DNA from: Thalassovita sp. | GTDB lineage: Bacteria > Pseudomonadota > Alphaproteobacteria > Rhodobacterales > Rhodobacteraceae | Reading direction: 5' to 3' | DNA: 64,000 nucleotides | Assembly: GCF_963691685.1 (NCBI RefSeq) | Contig: NZ_OY829290.1 | Location: forward strand, 1,302,001-1,366,000 | Part shown: one piece after another, positions 41,742 through 50,126 of the stretch | How positions within the stretch are numbered: position 1 is the first letter of the stretch | How the letters are laid out: every line of letters starts with the position of its first letter | Made by a program: the position numbers and the translations under genes | The notes under the pieces: model-generated | Database searches by the model: none | The model's input: the letters and a program-made list of their open reading frames with translations, nothing else | What the model was told of the DNA's origin: nothing

Positions 41742-44326
41742 CTAGAAATCCAGATCGTAGCGCAGCGACAGGCCATAGACCTCATAGGCCTCGGCACCGA
41801 TCCCATCATAGAACCCCGACAGTTCCAGCCGCCCACCAGCCGCGCTCAGATGCGAAACCCCAAGTTCCAGCCGGCCACTGCCGCCTTCATAATCGGTGTT
41901 GCTCGGAACGGATCCGCCGCTGTCTGATTTGAAAGCATAAGATCCCTGCAGCCCGCCCTGCAGGCTCCAGCCCGTGCGGCCGTCACCCAGAGGGGTTTCA
42001 AAATCCAGCCCAAGGGCGATCTGCCCGTACTCCAATCGCTGTGCCGCAATCGGATTGCCCAGGCTATCGGTGTAGGCCTTTTGGTCATCGGTGGTGTACG
42101 TGGCTGACAGGCTGGGGAAATAAGTGACCTTGCCGCGCTGAACTTCCCCGGTGACAGCCGTGTGCAACAACCACCGTTCGGTGTCGAACTGGTCGGTGTA
42201 GGTGCCAAAGGGGGAGATGTCATTTTCGCTCTGTCCGTAAAGCACATAGGCCTCAAAGAACAACGGCTGCTCTGCCGCCCGCGCCGCCACATAGGGGCCA
42301 ACCAGCCAGCCGCGCCCTTCGATCGACAGCGGGCCATTGCGTTGCTCGATCTTGTCGACCTGCAGCATCGCACCGACCGCAACCCGGTTGTTGACCCAAG
42401 TGTGCCCGCCAAACGCCCCGAACAGGTAATCGGCCTTGCGATTCCCGGCTGTGGAACGCGCGCCCTGCAGCTGGAACCACAGCGGCGCCCCGCTGCGCGA
42501 GTTCAGGGCGAAGTTCAGCTGTTCACTTTTGGACGACAGAATAAAGCCACCGGATGCACCGCCAAACACAATCGAACGCAGATCAGGCTGGTTGCCGATC
42601 AGAAGGTTCGCGCGGGTGTTGAGGAACGTCGCGATCTCACGCTCGGTCTCCGCGGCGGTTTGATCCGCGACCGTGGTGCTGGCCGAGGCCTCAATCAGCG
42701 CGCCTGTGCTGGCGCTATTTGCAATCCCCGCCGGGATGGAGATGCTGACGTCGCCGCCGGTTGGCGTGATGGTGATCGTGTAGCTTGCGCCGCTGCCACT
42801 CAGCCCCGCGACGGTGCCATTGCTGACATTGACATCGGCCGCCACAAATCCGGTGACCGGTTCGCTGAATGTCGCTGTGACATCGAAATTTCCGCTGCCG
42901 GACATAGTGCTTGGCGCACCGGACAGGACCACGGTTGGGGCTGCAGCGGCACTGCCGCTGACCAAGATATCAAATGACGCCTCATCCGGATCGTTGTTGG
43001 CCAGGCTAAGGGTGAAACCATAGGCGCCACCGGCCGTAGGCGCGAAGTCGACCACAAGGGGGGTGCTGCCCCCCGGCGCCAGCGTGGTGCTGGCGAGGGT
43101 CAGCACACTGACAGAGACATTGCTGCTGGCGGAGACGGCCGTGGCAACACTCGGCGTGGTCAATGTCAAAACATCCGTACCGCTATTGCTGATAGTATAG
43201 GTGATTTGGCTGGTCACCCCTTGGGCAGTGGCGGTGCTCACCGTGTCGGTTCCGCCGTCGGTCACAGCCCCGCTTTCTGACGAACTGACACTGATCTCCG
43301 GTGCGCCGGTGGCCGTGCCGGAGACGGTGATGTTGTAGGGGGTCTCATCGCCGTCGCCATTGACCATGGCCAGATCGAAGGAGAAGGCGCCGGCAACGGT
43401 CGGCGTATACTGGACGATGAATGTTGTGCTGCCACCCCCCGCGGCCACACTGCTGCTGCCGGGGGCAGAGATACTGCCGACCACGACATTGCTGGCGCTG
43501 GAACTGGTTGCGGTGCTGAGGCTCAGCGCATCGGTGCCGGAATTGGTGACCGTATAGGTCACCGTCACCGGGCTGCCCGCGGCACGGCTGCCCTGGGCAT
43601 CCGTCCCGGCATCCGCCACTGCGCCGGACACCGAGGAACTGACGCTGATCTCCGGCGCGCCGGTGGCTGTGCCAGAGACGGTGATGTTGTAGGGATTCTC
43701 ATCCGCGTCACCATTGACCATGGCGAGATGGAAGGAGAAAGCGCCGGCGACGGTGGGCGTATACTGCACGGTGAAGGTGGTGCTGCCACCGCCCGCAGCC
43801 ACGCTGCTGCCAGGGGCAGAGATACTGCCGACCACGACATTGCTGGCGCTGGAACTGGTTGCGGTGCTGAGGCTCAGCGCATCGGTGCCGGAGTTTGTGA
43901 CCGTAAAGGTCACGGTGACCGGGCTACCGGTCGCGCGGCTGCCCTGGGCATCCGTCCCACCATCCGCCACTGCGCCGGAGACCGAGGAACTGACGCTGAT
44001 CTCCGGCGCGCCGGTGGCTGTGCCAGAGACGGTGATGTTGTAGGGATTCTCATCCGCGTCACCATTAACCATGGCGAGATCGAAGGAGAAGGTGCCAGCC
44101 ACGGTGGGGGTATACTGCACGGTGAAGGTGGTGCTGCCGCCGCCCGCCGCCACACTGCTGCTGCCGGGGGCGGAGATCGTGCCAACGACCACATTGCTGG
44201 TCGCGGAACTGGTTGCGGTGCTGAGCGACAGCGCATCGGTGCCGGAGTTGGTGACGGTATAGGTCACCGTGACCGGGCTGCCCGCCGCACGGCTGCCTTG
44301 GGCATCCGTCCCGCCATCCGCCACAG
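41742..44326 (-). pseudogene. Repeat-rich autotransporter-type surface protein, 5' end lost at the IS element
   Basis: The remaining 3' part encodes about 860 residues and runs unbroken from the IS edge to the stop. It holds 3.5 copies of a choice-of-anchor D-like repeat (ADGGTDAQGSRA ... TFTVQYTPTVAG, about 117 residues), an Ig-like segment (PTVVLSGAPSTMSGSGNFDVTATFSEPVTG) and a C-terminal autotransporter beta-barrel that ends in LRYDLDF, aromatic last residue. The frame continues into the IS, so the start and signal peptide are missing; export from this remnant is not expected unless supplied upstream. It would originally be a large outer-membrane adhesin or passenger. Codon use is like the host. 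Confidence 0.8.
42945..44326 (-). repeat. Tandem DNA repeats of the adhesin
   Basis: Near-identical units with matching starts at about 43282, 43636 and 43987 (spacing 354 and 351 bases), a fourth, more divergent unit below 43282, and the last unit cut at 44326 by the IS. The 3-base spacing change equals one Ser codon (GSSSVAAGG versus GSSVAAGG). High DNA identity suggests recent duplication and recombination potential. Confidence 0.85.
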
Positions 44327-44382
44327 TGAGCCTCCCCCAGTGAACTGGTCCGCCGCTATGTTTAGGAAACGGAGGACCACGC

Positions 44383-44661
44383 ATGGCAAACAAGCGACCG
44401 AAGCCGGAAGAGATAGTTTCGAAGTTACGGCAAGTTGAGGTGTTGATGGGGCAAGGCATGTCCCGTCTGGATGCAATCAGACAGATCGGTGTTGTTGAAC
44501 AAACCTATTACCGCTGGCGTAAGAAGTATGGCGGAATGGGTGTGGATCAATTGAAGGAGCTGAAGCGGCTTCAAAAGGAAAATGAACGGCTCAGAAGAGC
44601 TGTGTCTGATCTTACGTTGGACAAATTAATCCTGAAGGAAGCCGCAAAGGGAAATTACTAA
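44383..44661 (+). CDS. IS3-family OrfA
   Basis: 92 residues, HTH protein with leucine-zipper-like tail: KPEEIVSKLRQVEVLMGQGMSRLDAIRQIGVVEQTYYRWRKKYGG then RLQKENERLRRAVSDLTLDKLILKEA. In IS3 elements OrfA binds the ends and regulates; fusion with OrfB by -1 frameshift yields the transposase. The slip site is probably A-AAG at about 44646-44649, just before the orfA stop. Confidence 0.9.
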   Translation: MANKRPKPEEIVSKLRQVEVLMGQGMSRLDAIRQIGVVEQTYYRWRKKYGGMGVDQLKELKRLQKENERLRRAVSDLTLDKLILKEAAKGNY

Positions 44662-45506
44662 GCCCCGCTCGCCGTCGTGCATGTATTGATCACATTCGAA
44701 GCCAGTTCAAAGTATCGCAACGCAGGGCCTGTCGGGTTCTCGGGCAGCATCGCTCCACACAAAGGCATATCCCGAAAGGCCGCGCCGATGAGGATCGTTT
44801 GGTTGCTGACATGATCGAATTGGCCAGACAGTTTGGCCGCTACGGCTATCGGCGGATCGCGGCTCTGCTCAGAGAGGCGGGTTGGTCCGTGAGCGATGGT
44901 CGTGTCGAACGGCTATGGCGACGAGAGGGGCTGAAGGTTCCAGCAAAACAACCGAAGAAGGGGCGGCTCTGGCTGAATGACGGATCATGTGTTCGGCTGA
45001 GGCCCGAGTATCGGAACCATGTCTGGAGCTATGACTTCGTGCATTGCCGGACAGATGATGGAAAAGTCTTCAGGACGCTGAACATCATTGATGAGCACAG
45101 CCGGGAATGTTTGGCGATTAAGGTGCAGCGCAAATTGAACTCGACAGATGTGATCAATGTTCTGACAGACCTGTTCATCCTGCGCGGCGCTCCGGCATTC
45201 ATCCGGTCGGATAATGGCCCTGAGTTCGTTGCACAGGCTGTTCGGGACTGGATCACCGCCGTCGGCGCGAAGACCGCCTACATCGAGCCAGGGTCACCCT
45301 GGGAAAACGGATATTGCGAAAGCTTCAACGGGCGGATGCGGGATGAACTTCTCAACGGCGAGGTATTCTACAGCCTGCGCGAAGCGCAAATCCTGATCGA
45401 AGAGTGGAGGAAACACTACAACACAAGGCCCCACAGTGCATTGGGCTACAAACCACCAGCTCCTGAAACCATCATTCCGATGGATCAGAGGCCGATCATG
45501 CACTAA
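44646..45506 (+). CDS. IS3-family OrfB transposase (frameshift product)
   Basis: The frame -1 to orfA is open from before 44646 and reads KLLSPARRRACIDHIRSQFKVSQRRACRVLGQ, then IRS-type HTH_21 and an rve integrase core with catalytic Asp in WSYDFVHCRTDDGK, Asp in IRSDNGPEFVA and Glu in WENGYCESFNGRMRDELL (DDE, with the usual spacing of 35 residues between the last two). No independent start is obvious, so it is likely made by frameshifting. It ends shortly before the right inverted repeat. Intact transposase, so the IS may be active. Confidence 0.88.
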   Translation, partial: KGKLLSPARRRACIDHIRSQFKVSQRRACRVLGQHRSTQRHIPKGRADEDRLVADMIELARQFGRYGYRRIAALLREAGWSVSDGRVERLWRREGLKVPAKQPKKGRLWLNDGSCVRLRPEYRNHVWSYDFVHCRTDDGKVFRTLNIIDEHSRECLAIKVQRKLNSTDVINVLTDLFILRGAPAFIRSDNGPEFVAQAVRDWITAVGAKTAYIEPGSPWENGYCESFNGRMRDELLNGEVFYSLREAQILIEEWRKHYNTRPHSALGYKPPAPETIIPMDQRPIMH

Positions 45507-45540
45507 CAATCAAAATGGACCACTCAGATGAGGCTGCTCA

Positions 45541-45746
45541 ATCTCATAGGTCCCTTGTTGAAGGGCAGGGGTGGTTGGCCCCTGCCAAAGCAGCGAGAAA
45601 GCGCCGCCGTCGCGGGCGCCTGTCCCCAAAGTGGATGCTTCCAAGAGTTCAAGCGCACAGCTGCCTTCGGTCAGGGCAATATTGAAGTTTTGCCCAAGGT
45701 ATGGCTGGAAGTCTTGCGACGTCATTTTTTGGATATCGGTCATCAT
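45541..45746 (-). pseudogene. DUF6916-type gene, 3' part lost at the IS element
   Basis: From the ATG at 45746 the minus frame reads MTSQDFQPYLGQNFNIAL, ALELLEASTLGTGARDGGAFSLLWQGP and GTYEI, then enters the IS at 45541. This matches the N-terminal half of DUF6916-like proteins, which lie near phage-tail-collar or surface repeat genes in some bacteria. The rest of about 100 expected residues is missing. A TATATA-like sequence lies upstream (45760-45766). The gene is dead unless fused to something in the IS, and the frame closes a few codons into it. Confidence 0.7.
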
Positions 45747-46205
45747 AATTGCCTTAAGGTTGTATATACAGGCAGTCTACTAGACCGCGGGGCGCCAGTC
45801 TATCGTTATGCGGGAATGGTGTGTTTCTAGCTTGCCATGCAGTTGCATGAATTGCCAATCACTTTATCATGCAAAAGCATGTCAAAGTGGCTATTTAGCC
45901 GGTGCGCAATTCTAGGTGAGCGCTGGAATTGACGTAGGGTCGCTGCGTCGCTCGCCCCGCAGAGAGATTCGATGGCGATTTTTGCTAAGTAAATAAGGGT
46001 GTCTGCGTATTTGTTGCCTATTTGCCGCAATACTGACTAAAAGAGTGGGGTATACGAAGGAATACAGCCGTTAAATACATTAAAAGTTGTTCGCGCTCTT
46101 CTGCCATCGTTAACAAAGCCGCACGCAAGTAGCCATAGCGCGGCGAATGGACTGTCCGCTTAGCCCTCTGACGTATCCAAATAAGATCAGAACCGGAGCC
46201 GACCC
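45747..46205. other. Non-coding stretch between the DUF6916 stump and the TonB receptor
   Basis: About 460 bases with no convincing gene. It is more A/T-rich than the neighbours and holds CATGC-AAAA-GCATG (45869-45882), a 5-bp inverted repeat, and a TTGACG at 45929. These may be promoter parts of the TonB receptor, but I cannot fix a -10 or a Fur box. A 67-codon minus-strand frame (45827-46030) has no family resemblance. Confidence 0.5.
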
Positions 46206-48257
46206 ATGAAGCCGACCGCATCGCACGCATTGCGTGTGGCATTGTTGTCCACCGTTGCGACCACCGCACTTGCCTCAATGGCACATGCACAAGAGATTTT
46301 TGACCCCAACGCCATCTACCTGGATACCATTTACCTGGGTGCGGATGATGCAGAGGTTTCGGCAGAAGACCTAGAACGGGACAATCCCGCAGACCTGGCA
46401 GATCTGTTCAAAGCGCAGCCTGCGCTGACAGTGGGTGGTTCGTTGCCCTCCACGCAGAAACTTTACGCCCGTGGTGTTGAAGAAAACAACATGGTGGTGA
46501 CCATCGATGGGTCGCGCCAGAACAACAAGGTGTTCCACCACTCCGCCACCACGGTGATTGACCCTGACCTGCTGAAAGCTGTGCGTCTGGACCCCGGTGT
46601 TGCCCCTGCGGATGCGGGCCCCGGCGGTGTTGCCGGCTCAATTGCATATGAAACCAAAGATGCCCGCGATCTGCTGGAAGAAGGTGACACCTTCGGCGGG
46701 CGCGTTGGCCTTGACTTCAACTCCAACGGCAACACGCTCTCGGCGCATACCACGCTCTATGGTGCGCAGGGTGGCTTTGACTTCCTGGTCTATGGCAAGC
46801 GCGCCAAAGGTGATGAGTTTGTTGATGGCAACGGTGATGAGGTCTTCGCCTCGTCCACCAATTTCACCTCAGGCATTGCCAAGATTGGTTATGACACCGC
46901 CGAAGGCCGTTTCGAACTGTCCTATGAAAACGTGTTGGATTCCGCGCTGCGTCCGCACCGCGCCAACTTCGGCGACTCCTCGGATGGTGCGCGTCAGTAT
47001 GACTATGACCGCAGCAACCTGGTGTTCAGCTACAAGGATCAGAATGTCAGCGGCTTCTGGAACCCGTCCTTCCTGATCGCCAAATCCGAGGTGGAGCTGG
47101 CCACCGGTGACAACTTCGCCGCCGCCTCGCCGACCTTGGCCTATACGGGCACCAACAGCTCGATCAACGGCAAGATCTCGAACGAAGCAGAAATCGGTCT
47201 GGGCACCGTGACCTTCGGTGTCGATTTCTTCAACGATAAGACCTACGCGGCCACCATGGCGCCCCTGCCTGTTGTTGGCCTGTCCTTTGTGGACACTGAC
47301 GAGCGGCTGAAAAACACCGGCATTTTTGCGCAGGCCGGTCTGGACCTCTCGGACAGCACCCGCCTGTCTGTTGGCGGTCGCTATGACTGGCAAAAACTGG
47401 AGGGCACACGCCCCAATCTGCCGGCTCTGGGCTACAACGGTGAATCCGTTGAGATCGAAGAAGACAGCGGGTTCTCCGGCAACATCTCGATCGAGCATGA
47501 CGTGAACGAAGCTGTCACAGTATCGGCGGGCTATGCCAAGACCTGGGCCGGCTTCAACCTGCCCGAAGCCTATGTGATGAGCCCCTTCTGGGCCTATGAC
47601 AGCCCGATCCCCGCAGCGACCGGTGAATCCGCCTTTATCGGCGCGACCTCCGGCTTTGGCAGCTGGGACTTCAAGGCCAACGCCTTCATCACCAGCATTG
47701 ATGACGCGCGTTTCCCGCTCTTTGGCACGGCGCCGTTTTTCCGCGACGGGTTCGACAACACCAAAAGCATGGAAGCCAAAGGCTTCGAGCTGGGCGCGAC
47801 CTACAGCTGGGCCGACGGTTTTGTCAGCGTTGGCTTCTCCGATGTGCGCTCCACCGTCAATGGCGAGGACACCAGCTCCTATGCGGGCAACTACCTGACC
47901 ATCCCGCTGGGCAAACAGCTGAACATCCAGGTGGCGCATCAGTTCAACGACACCACCAGCGTCGGCGCCGATCTGCAGCACGGTTTCGAAGTTGATATGT
48001 CCGATGTGCCCTATGATCCGGCCGATGTGCCCGCAGGCTACAACGACATCCCAAGCTACACCGTGGCGAACGCTTATGTCGAACACCGCCCCGCGCGCTT
48101 TGACGGCAAACTGGCCATCCGCGGTCAGGTCAACAACCTCTTTGACGCCCAATACTACGCCCGCGGCACCTACGGCCAGGAAGCCACCGACAATGGCTTC
48201 GAAGTGCAAGCCGAGCCCGGCCGTTCCTTCCTGTTCAGCGTCTCGATGGAATTCTAA
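46206..48257 (+). CDS. TonB-dependent outer-membrane receptor
   Basis: 683 residues with a signal peptide (LRVALLSTVATTALASMAHAQ). The plug domain shows DLERDNPADLADLFKAQPALTVGGSLPSTQKLYARGVEENNMVVTIDGSRQNNKVFHH, and the barrel ends in LFSVSMEF with the terminal aromatic. Such receptors bring in iron complexes, heme or similar with TonB-ExbBD energy. The plug style (RGVEENNMVVTIDGSRQN) looks like heme or hemoglobin-type receptors, but the substrate is inference. The C-terminal part holds the conserved NNLFDAQYYARGTYG. No ABC transporter or TonB gene is near. The terminator downstream is at 48297. Confidence 0.92.
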   Translation: MKPTASHALRVALLSTVATTALASMAHAQEIFDPNAIYLDTIYLGADDAEVSAEDLERDNPADLADLFKAQPALTVGGSLPSTQKLYARGVEENNMVVTIDGSRQNNKVFHHSATTVIDPDLLKAVRLDPGVAPADAGPGGVAGSIAYETKDARDLLEEGDTFGGRVGLDFNSNGNTLSAHTTLYGAQGGFDFLVYGKRAKGDEFVDGNGDEVFASSTNFTSGIAKIGYDTAEGRFELSYENVLDSALRPHRANFGDSSDGARQYDYDRSNLVFSYKDQNVSGFWNPSFLIAKSEVELATGDNFAAASPTLAYTGTNSSINGKISNEAEIGLGTVTFGVDFFNDKTYAATMAPLPVVGLSFVDTDERLKNTGIFAQAGLDLSDSTRLSVGGRYDWQKLEGTRPNLPALGYNGESVEIEEDSGFSGNISIEHDVNEAVTVSAGYAKTWAGFNLPEAYVMSPFWAYDSPIPAATGESAFIGATSGFGSWDFKANAFITSIDDARFPLFGTAPFFRDGFDNTKSMEAKGFELGATYSWADGFVSVGFSDVRSTVNGEDTSSYAGNYLTIPLGKQLNIQVAHQFNDTTSVGADLQHGFEVDMSDVPYDPADVPAGYNDIPSYTVANAYVEHRPARFDGKLAIRGQVNNLFDAQYYARGTYGQEATDNGFEVQAEPGRSFLFSVSMEF

Positions 48258-48296
48258 GCTGAATTCTTCAACCGCTCAGGTTGGTTAAATCAAAGG

Positions 48297-48325
48297 AACG
48301 CGCTGCCAATCGGCGGCGCGTTTTG
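48297..48325 (+). terminator. Terminator after the TonB receptor
   Basis: AACGCGC (48297-48303) and GCGCGTT pair with an internal GCC/GGC stem, followed by T-rich sequence. Confidence 0.75.
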
Positions 48326-48379
48326 CGTTTTTGGTGGGCGAATGACAAGGGTAAAGATGCTTGAAGGCGCAACAGGTTA

Positions 48380-48405
48380 GCTGGCGTAAACTGCCAGCAA
48401 TTTTT
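48380..48405 (+). terminator. Small hairpin terminator before the tRNA-Cys remnant
   Basis: GCTGGC (48380-48385) and GCCAGC (48393-48398) pair around a 7-base loop, followed by AATTTTT. It lies between the TonB receptor and the attachment site; which transcript it stops is unclear. Confidence 0.5.
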
Positions 48406-48427
48406 GTATGAGTTTTGGGGAGTGTGG

Positions 48428-48475
48428 TGGAGGCGAGTACCGGAATCGAACCGGTGTACACGGATTTGCAATCCA
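48428..48475 (-). other. 3' half of a tRNA-Cys gene: island attachment site
   Basis: On the minus strand the segment reads GGATTGCAAATCCG (anticodon loop with GCA), a variable loop, T-arm ACCGG-TTCGATT-CCGGT, the 3' acceptor strand ACTCGCC and an encoded TCCA end. The 5' half (matching acceptor GGCGAGT and a D-arm) is absent on the right; the sequence changes at 48474. A 3' tRNA fragment bordering foreign-looking genes is the typical att scar of a tyrosine-recombinase element. The intact tRNA-Cys should be at the other end, to the right of the window. Confidence 0.82.
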
Positions 48476-48579
48476 GAAAGAGGGGAAGCAAAAACAACGG
48501 TTTAGGGGTGCAAAACACCCTCTGACAAATAGTGAACAAAAAGCGAAAGTTTCAAAGCCAAATTCGCCGGTTCAAAACG

Positions 48580-48618
48580 AAAAAGGCCCCGTCACAGCGG
48601 CAACTGTGAACCGGGGCC
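48580..48618 (-). terminator. Long hairpin terminator reading out of the island
   Basis: GGCCCCG-TCACAG (48585-48597) pairs with CTGTGA-AC-CGGGGCC (48604-48618), a 13-bp stem with a 2-base bulge. The T run is on the minus strand (AAAAA at 48580-48584), so it stops transcription moving left, out of the island toward the tRNA fragment. Confidence 0.75.
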
Positions 48619-48724
48619 AAATAGAAAAAGCCTGTCAGCTTTCGAAGTACATTAGCATGGGCCAGTGCCACATCGCAAACGGTCAGTCGGCTTTTTCGAG
48701 GTCTCTGTCTGGTGGGGTAATCCA

Positions 48725-49588
48725 ATGAGCTGGCGTATCGCAAACGAATGCGCCGAGCGCCGCTTTGGCAGCGCCGCGCGCAAGCAGATCATCATGTTCC
48801 TAGCGGACAAGGCGAGCGACGACGGTTCGGGCATCTGGTGCTCCAAGGGGACGATTCAGCGCCACACGGAGCTCAGCGAAAGCACGGTGAAGCGCACCAT
48901 CATCAACTTCCTGCGGGAAGGCATTCTGATCGAGACAGGTCGGCGGCAGTGCAGGAACGGCTATACGGTCATTTACCGCATCGGTCTGGAGCGTGTGACC
49001 GCGCTCGAGCCCACGGCTGAGCCCGACATCGACACGGGGGTCACTGTGAACCCCGTCCAGCCTGAACCCGGTACGGGGTCCACGGTGAACGGGGTACGGG
49101 GTTCACGGTGGACCCCAAACCATCCTAAAACCATCCATAAACCACCTACGCGCAGGCGCGAGGCGGCGGAGGAGGTTGAAGATCTTGAATCTGAGAAGAT
49201 CTTGGCGGCCTATCCCGAAGACAGGATCCGAGACAAACGAACTACTCTGCGCTTGATCGCTGCAGCATTGAAAGCCGGTGTGGAGCCCGATGACCTTCTG
49301 CTGGCGGTCAAAGCCTATGCCAAGGAAAGCGAAGGCTACACACGCAGCAAGGTCTGCTTCTCAGACAACTGGTTCAAGATGCGCCGATGGGAGAAGGGAC
49401 TGGCCCAGATACAAGCGGATCGTGAGAAAACGCGAGTGTCCGAAGCCAAAGGACGCGCCAGCCTCGCCGAGTGGATCCATGAGCGCCATCCCCTGTGCCG
49501 CCACATCACCAACCGGCAGATCGAAGATTTGATTGTGTCAAAACTGGTGACGCCCGAGCAGGTGCGCGCGGCGGGGCTGCAGGCATGA
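48725..49588 (+). CDS. Helix-turn-helix protein, replication-initiator-like, near the att site
   Basis: 287 residues from ATG 48725; an earlier ATG (48665) lacks support. The N-terminal 100 residues (RIANECAERRFGSAARKQIIMFLADKASDDGSGIWCSKGTIQRHTELSESTVKRTIINFLREGILIETG) form an HTH_36-like winged helix as in phage or plasmid replication proteins. The middle is polar, with ERVTALEPTAEPD and a charged linker; the C-terminal part (AAALKAGVEPDDLLLAVKAYAKESEGYTRSKVCFSDNWFKMRRW) is like the tail of such proteins. The role, initiating element replication or regulation, is inferred from fold and from the location beside the att site. Confidence 0.7.
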   Translation: MSWRIANECAERRFGSAARKQIIMFLADKASDDGSGIWCSKGTIQRHTELSESTVKRTIINFLREGILIETGRRQCRNGYTVIYRIGLERVTALEPTAEPDIDTGVTVNPVQPEPGTGSTVNGVRGSRWTPNHPKTIHKPPTRRREAAEEVEDLESEKILAAYPEDRIRDKRTTLRLIAAALKAGVEPDDLLLAVKAYAKESEGYTRSKVCFSDNWFKMRRWEKGLAQIQADREKTRVSEAKGRASLAEWIHERHPLCRHITNRQIEDLIVSKLVTPEQVRAAGLQA

Positions 49589-49694
49589 CTTTCGAAGGAA
49601 GGCAACGCAATGGTTTCGTTCGAGCAGACGAGTTGTATGAGTGCGGTGAGGTAACGAGGCCATGTTTCGTACTGGTAACCTTAATTCTCTCGAT

Positions 49695-49714
49695 GTTATG
49701 TAGAGATAACATAA
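49695..49714. promoter_or_regulatory. Candidate operator of the hipBA pair
   Basis: GTTAT-GTAGAG-ATAAC (49695-49710) is a 5-bp inverted repeat, overlapping TTATGT-N7-ACATAA (49696-49714). It lies about 115 bases before the antitoxin start and could bind the antitoxin. No strong -35/-10 was identified. Confidence 0.4.
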
Positions 49715-49823
49715 ACCTTGGTGCGAGCTGGGGTGTTGGATCGTCAGGTTAAGCGGCGAAAATTGACATTAATGTTTTCTCAGTGTAACAAGTTGGGGCT
49801 TAGTGTTTCTTGGAGATATCATT

Positions 49824-50126
49824 ATGGCTGTTTCGATCAAAATGCCCAGAGCGGCGCGTAAGGAGCTCGTGACACTTGGGGAAAACATTCGCGTTGCACG
49901 ACTGCGCCGCAAACTGACCGCTGAGATTGTTGCGCAGCGTGCTGGCACAACGCGGCAGACCATCGCCAAGATCGAAAGCGGTAACCCTGCAGTCAAGATC
50001 GGCACCTACGTTGCCGTATTGCAGGCGCTCGGCCTCTTGAAAGGCTGGGGGGATCTGGATGACCCGGTCGGTGAGCAGATGGCCTTGGATGACCTTCCGC
50101 AGCGTGCGAGACTAAAAAATGGTTGA
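49824..50126 (+). CDS. hipB: XRE-family antitoxin (HipB-like)
   Basis: 100 residues from the ATG at 49824, with TGGAGA 9 bases upstream. A Cro/CI helix-turn-helix is plain: LGENIRVARLRRKLTAEIVAQRAGTTRQTIAKIESGNPAVKIGTYVAVLQALGL. HipB-type antitoxins bind their kinase partner and the operator. The last 8 bases overlap the start of the toxin gene (ATGGTTGA), so the two are coupled. Short C-terminal tail (DDLPQRARLKNG) is typical. Confidence 0.88.
   Translation: MAVSIKMPRAARKELVTLGENIRVARLRRKLTAEIVAQRAGTTRQTIAKIESGNPAVKIGTYVAVLQALGLLKGWGDLDDPVGEQMALDDLPQRARLKNG

Larger units (their letters stand above)
44327..45540 (+). mobile_element. IS3-family (IS407-like) insertion sequence
   Basis: About 1.21 kb, bounded by imperfect inverted ends: TGAGCCTCCCCCAGTGAACTGGTCC on the left and the complement TGAGCAGCCTCATCTGAGTGGTCC on the right. 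It carries orfA and orfB in -1 frame relation with a DDE transposase. No target duplication is seen: the four bases before it are ACAG and those after are ATCT. It appears complete. Confidence 0.88.

Noticed and set aside
42945..44326. CRISPR-like array
   Set aside because: Repeats are 351-354 bases, in frame and coding; no short direct repeats with unique spacers.
45827..46030. 67-codon minus-strand frame upstream of the TonB receptor
   Set aside because: No ribosome site or recognisable family; A/T-rich intergenic region.
46869..48209. 446-codon minus-strand frame opposite the TonB receptor
   Set aside because: Antisense shadow of a real barrel protein; no ribosome site or known motif.
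48428..48475. Functional tRNA-Cys
   Set aside because: The 5' acceptor strand and D-arm are absent; only the 3' half is present, so it is scored as an att remnant.
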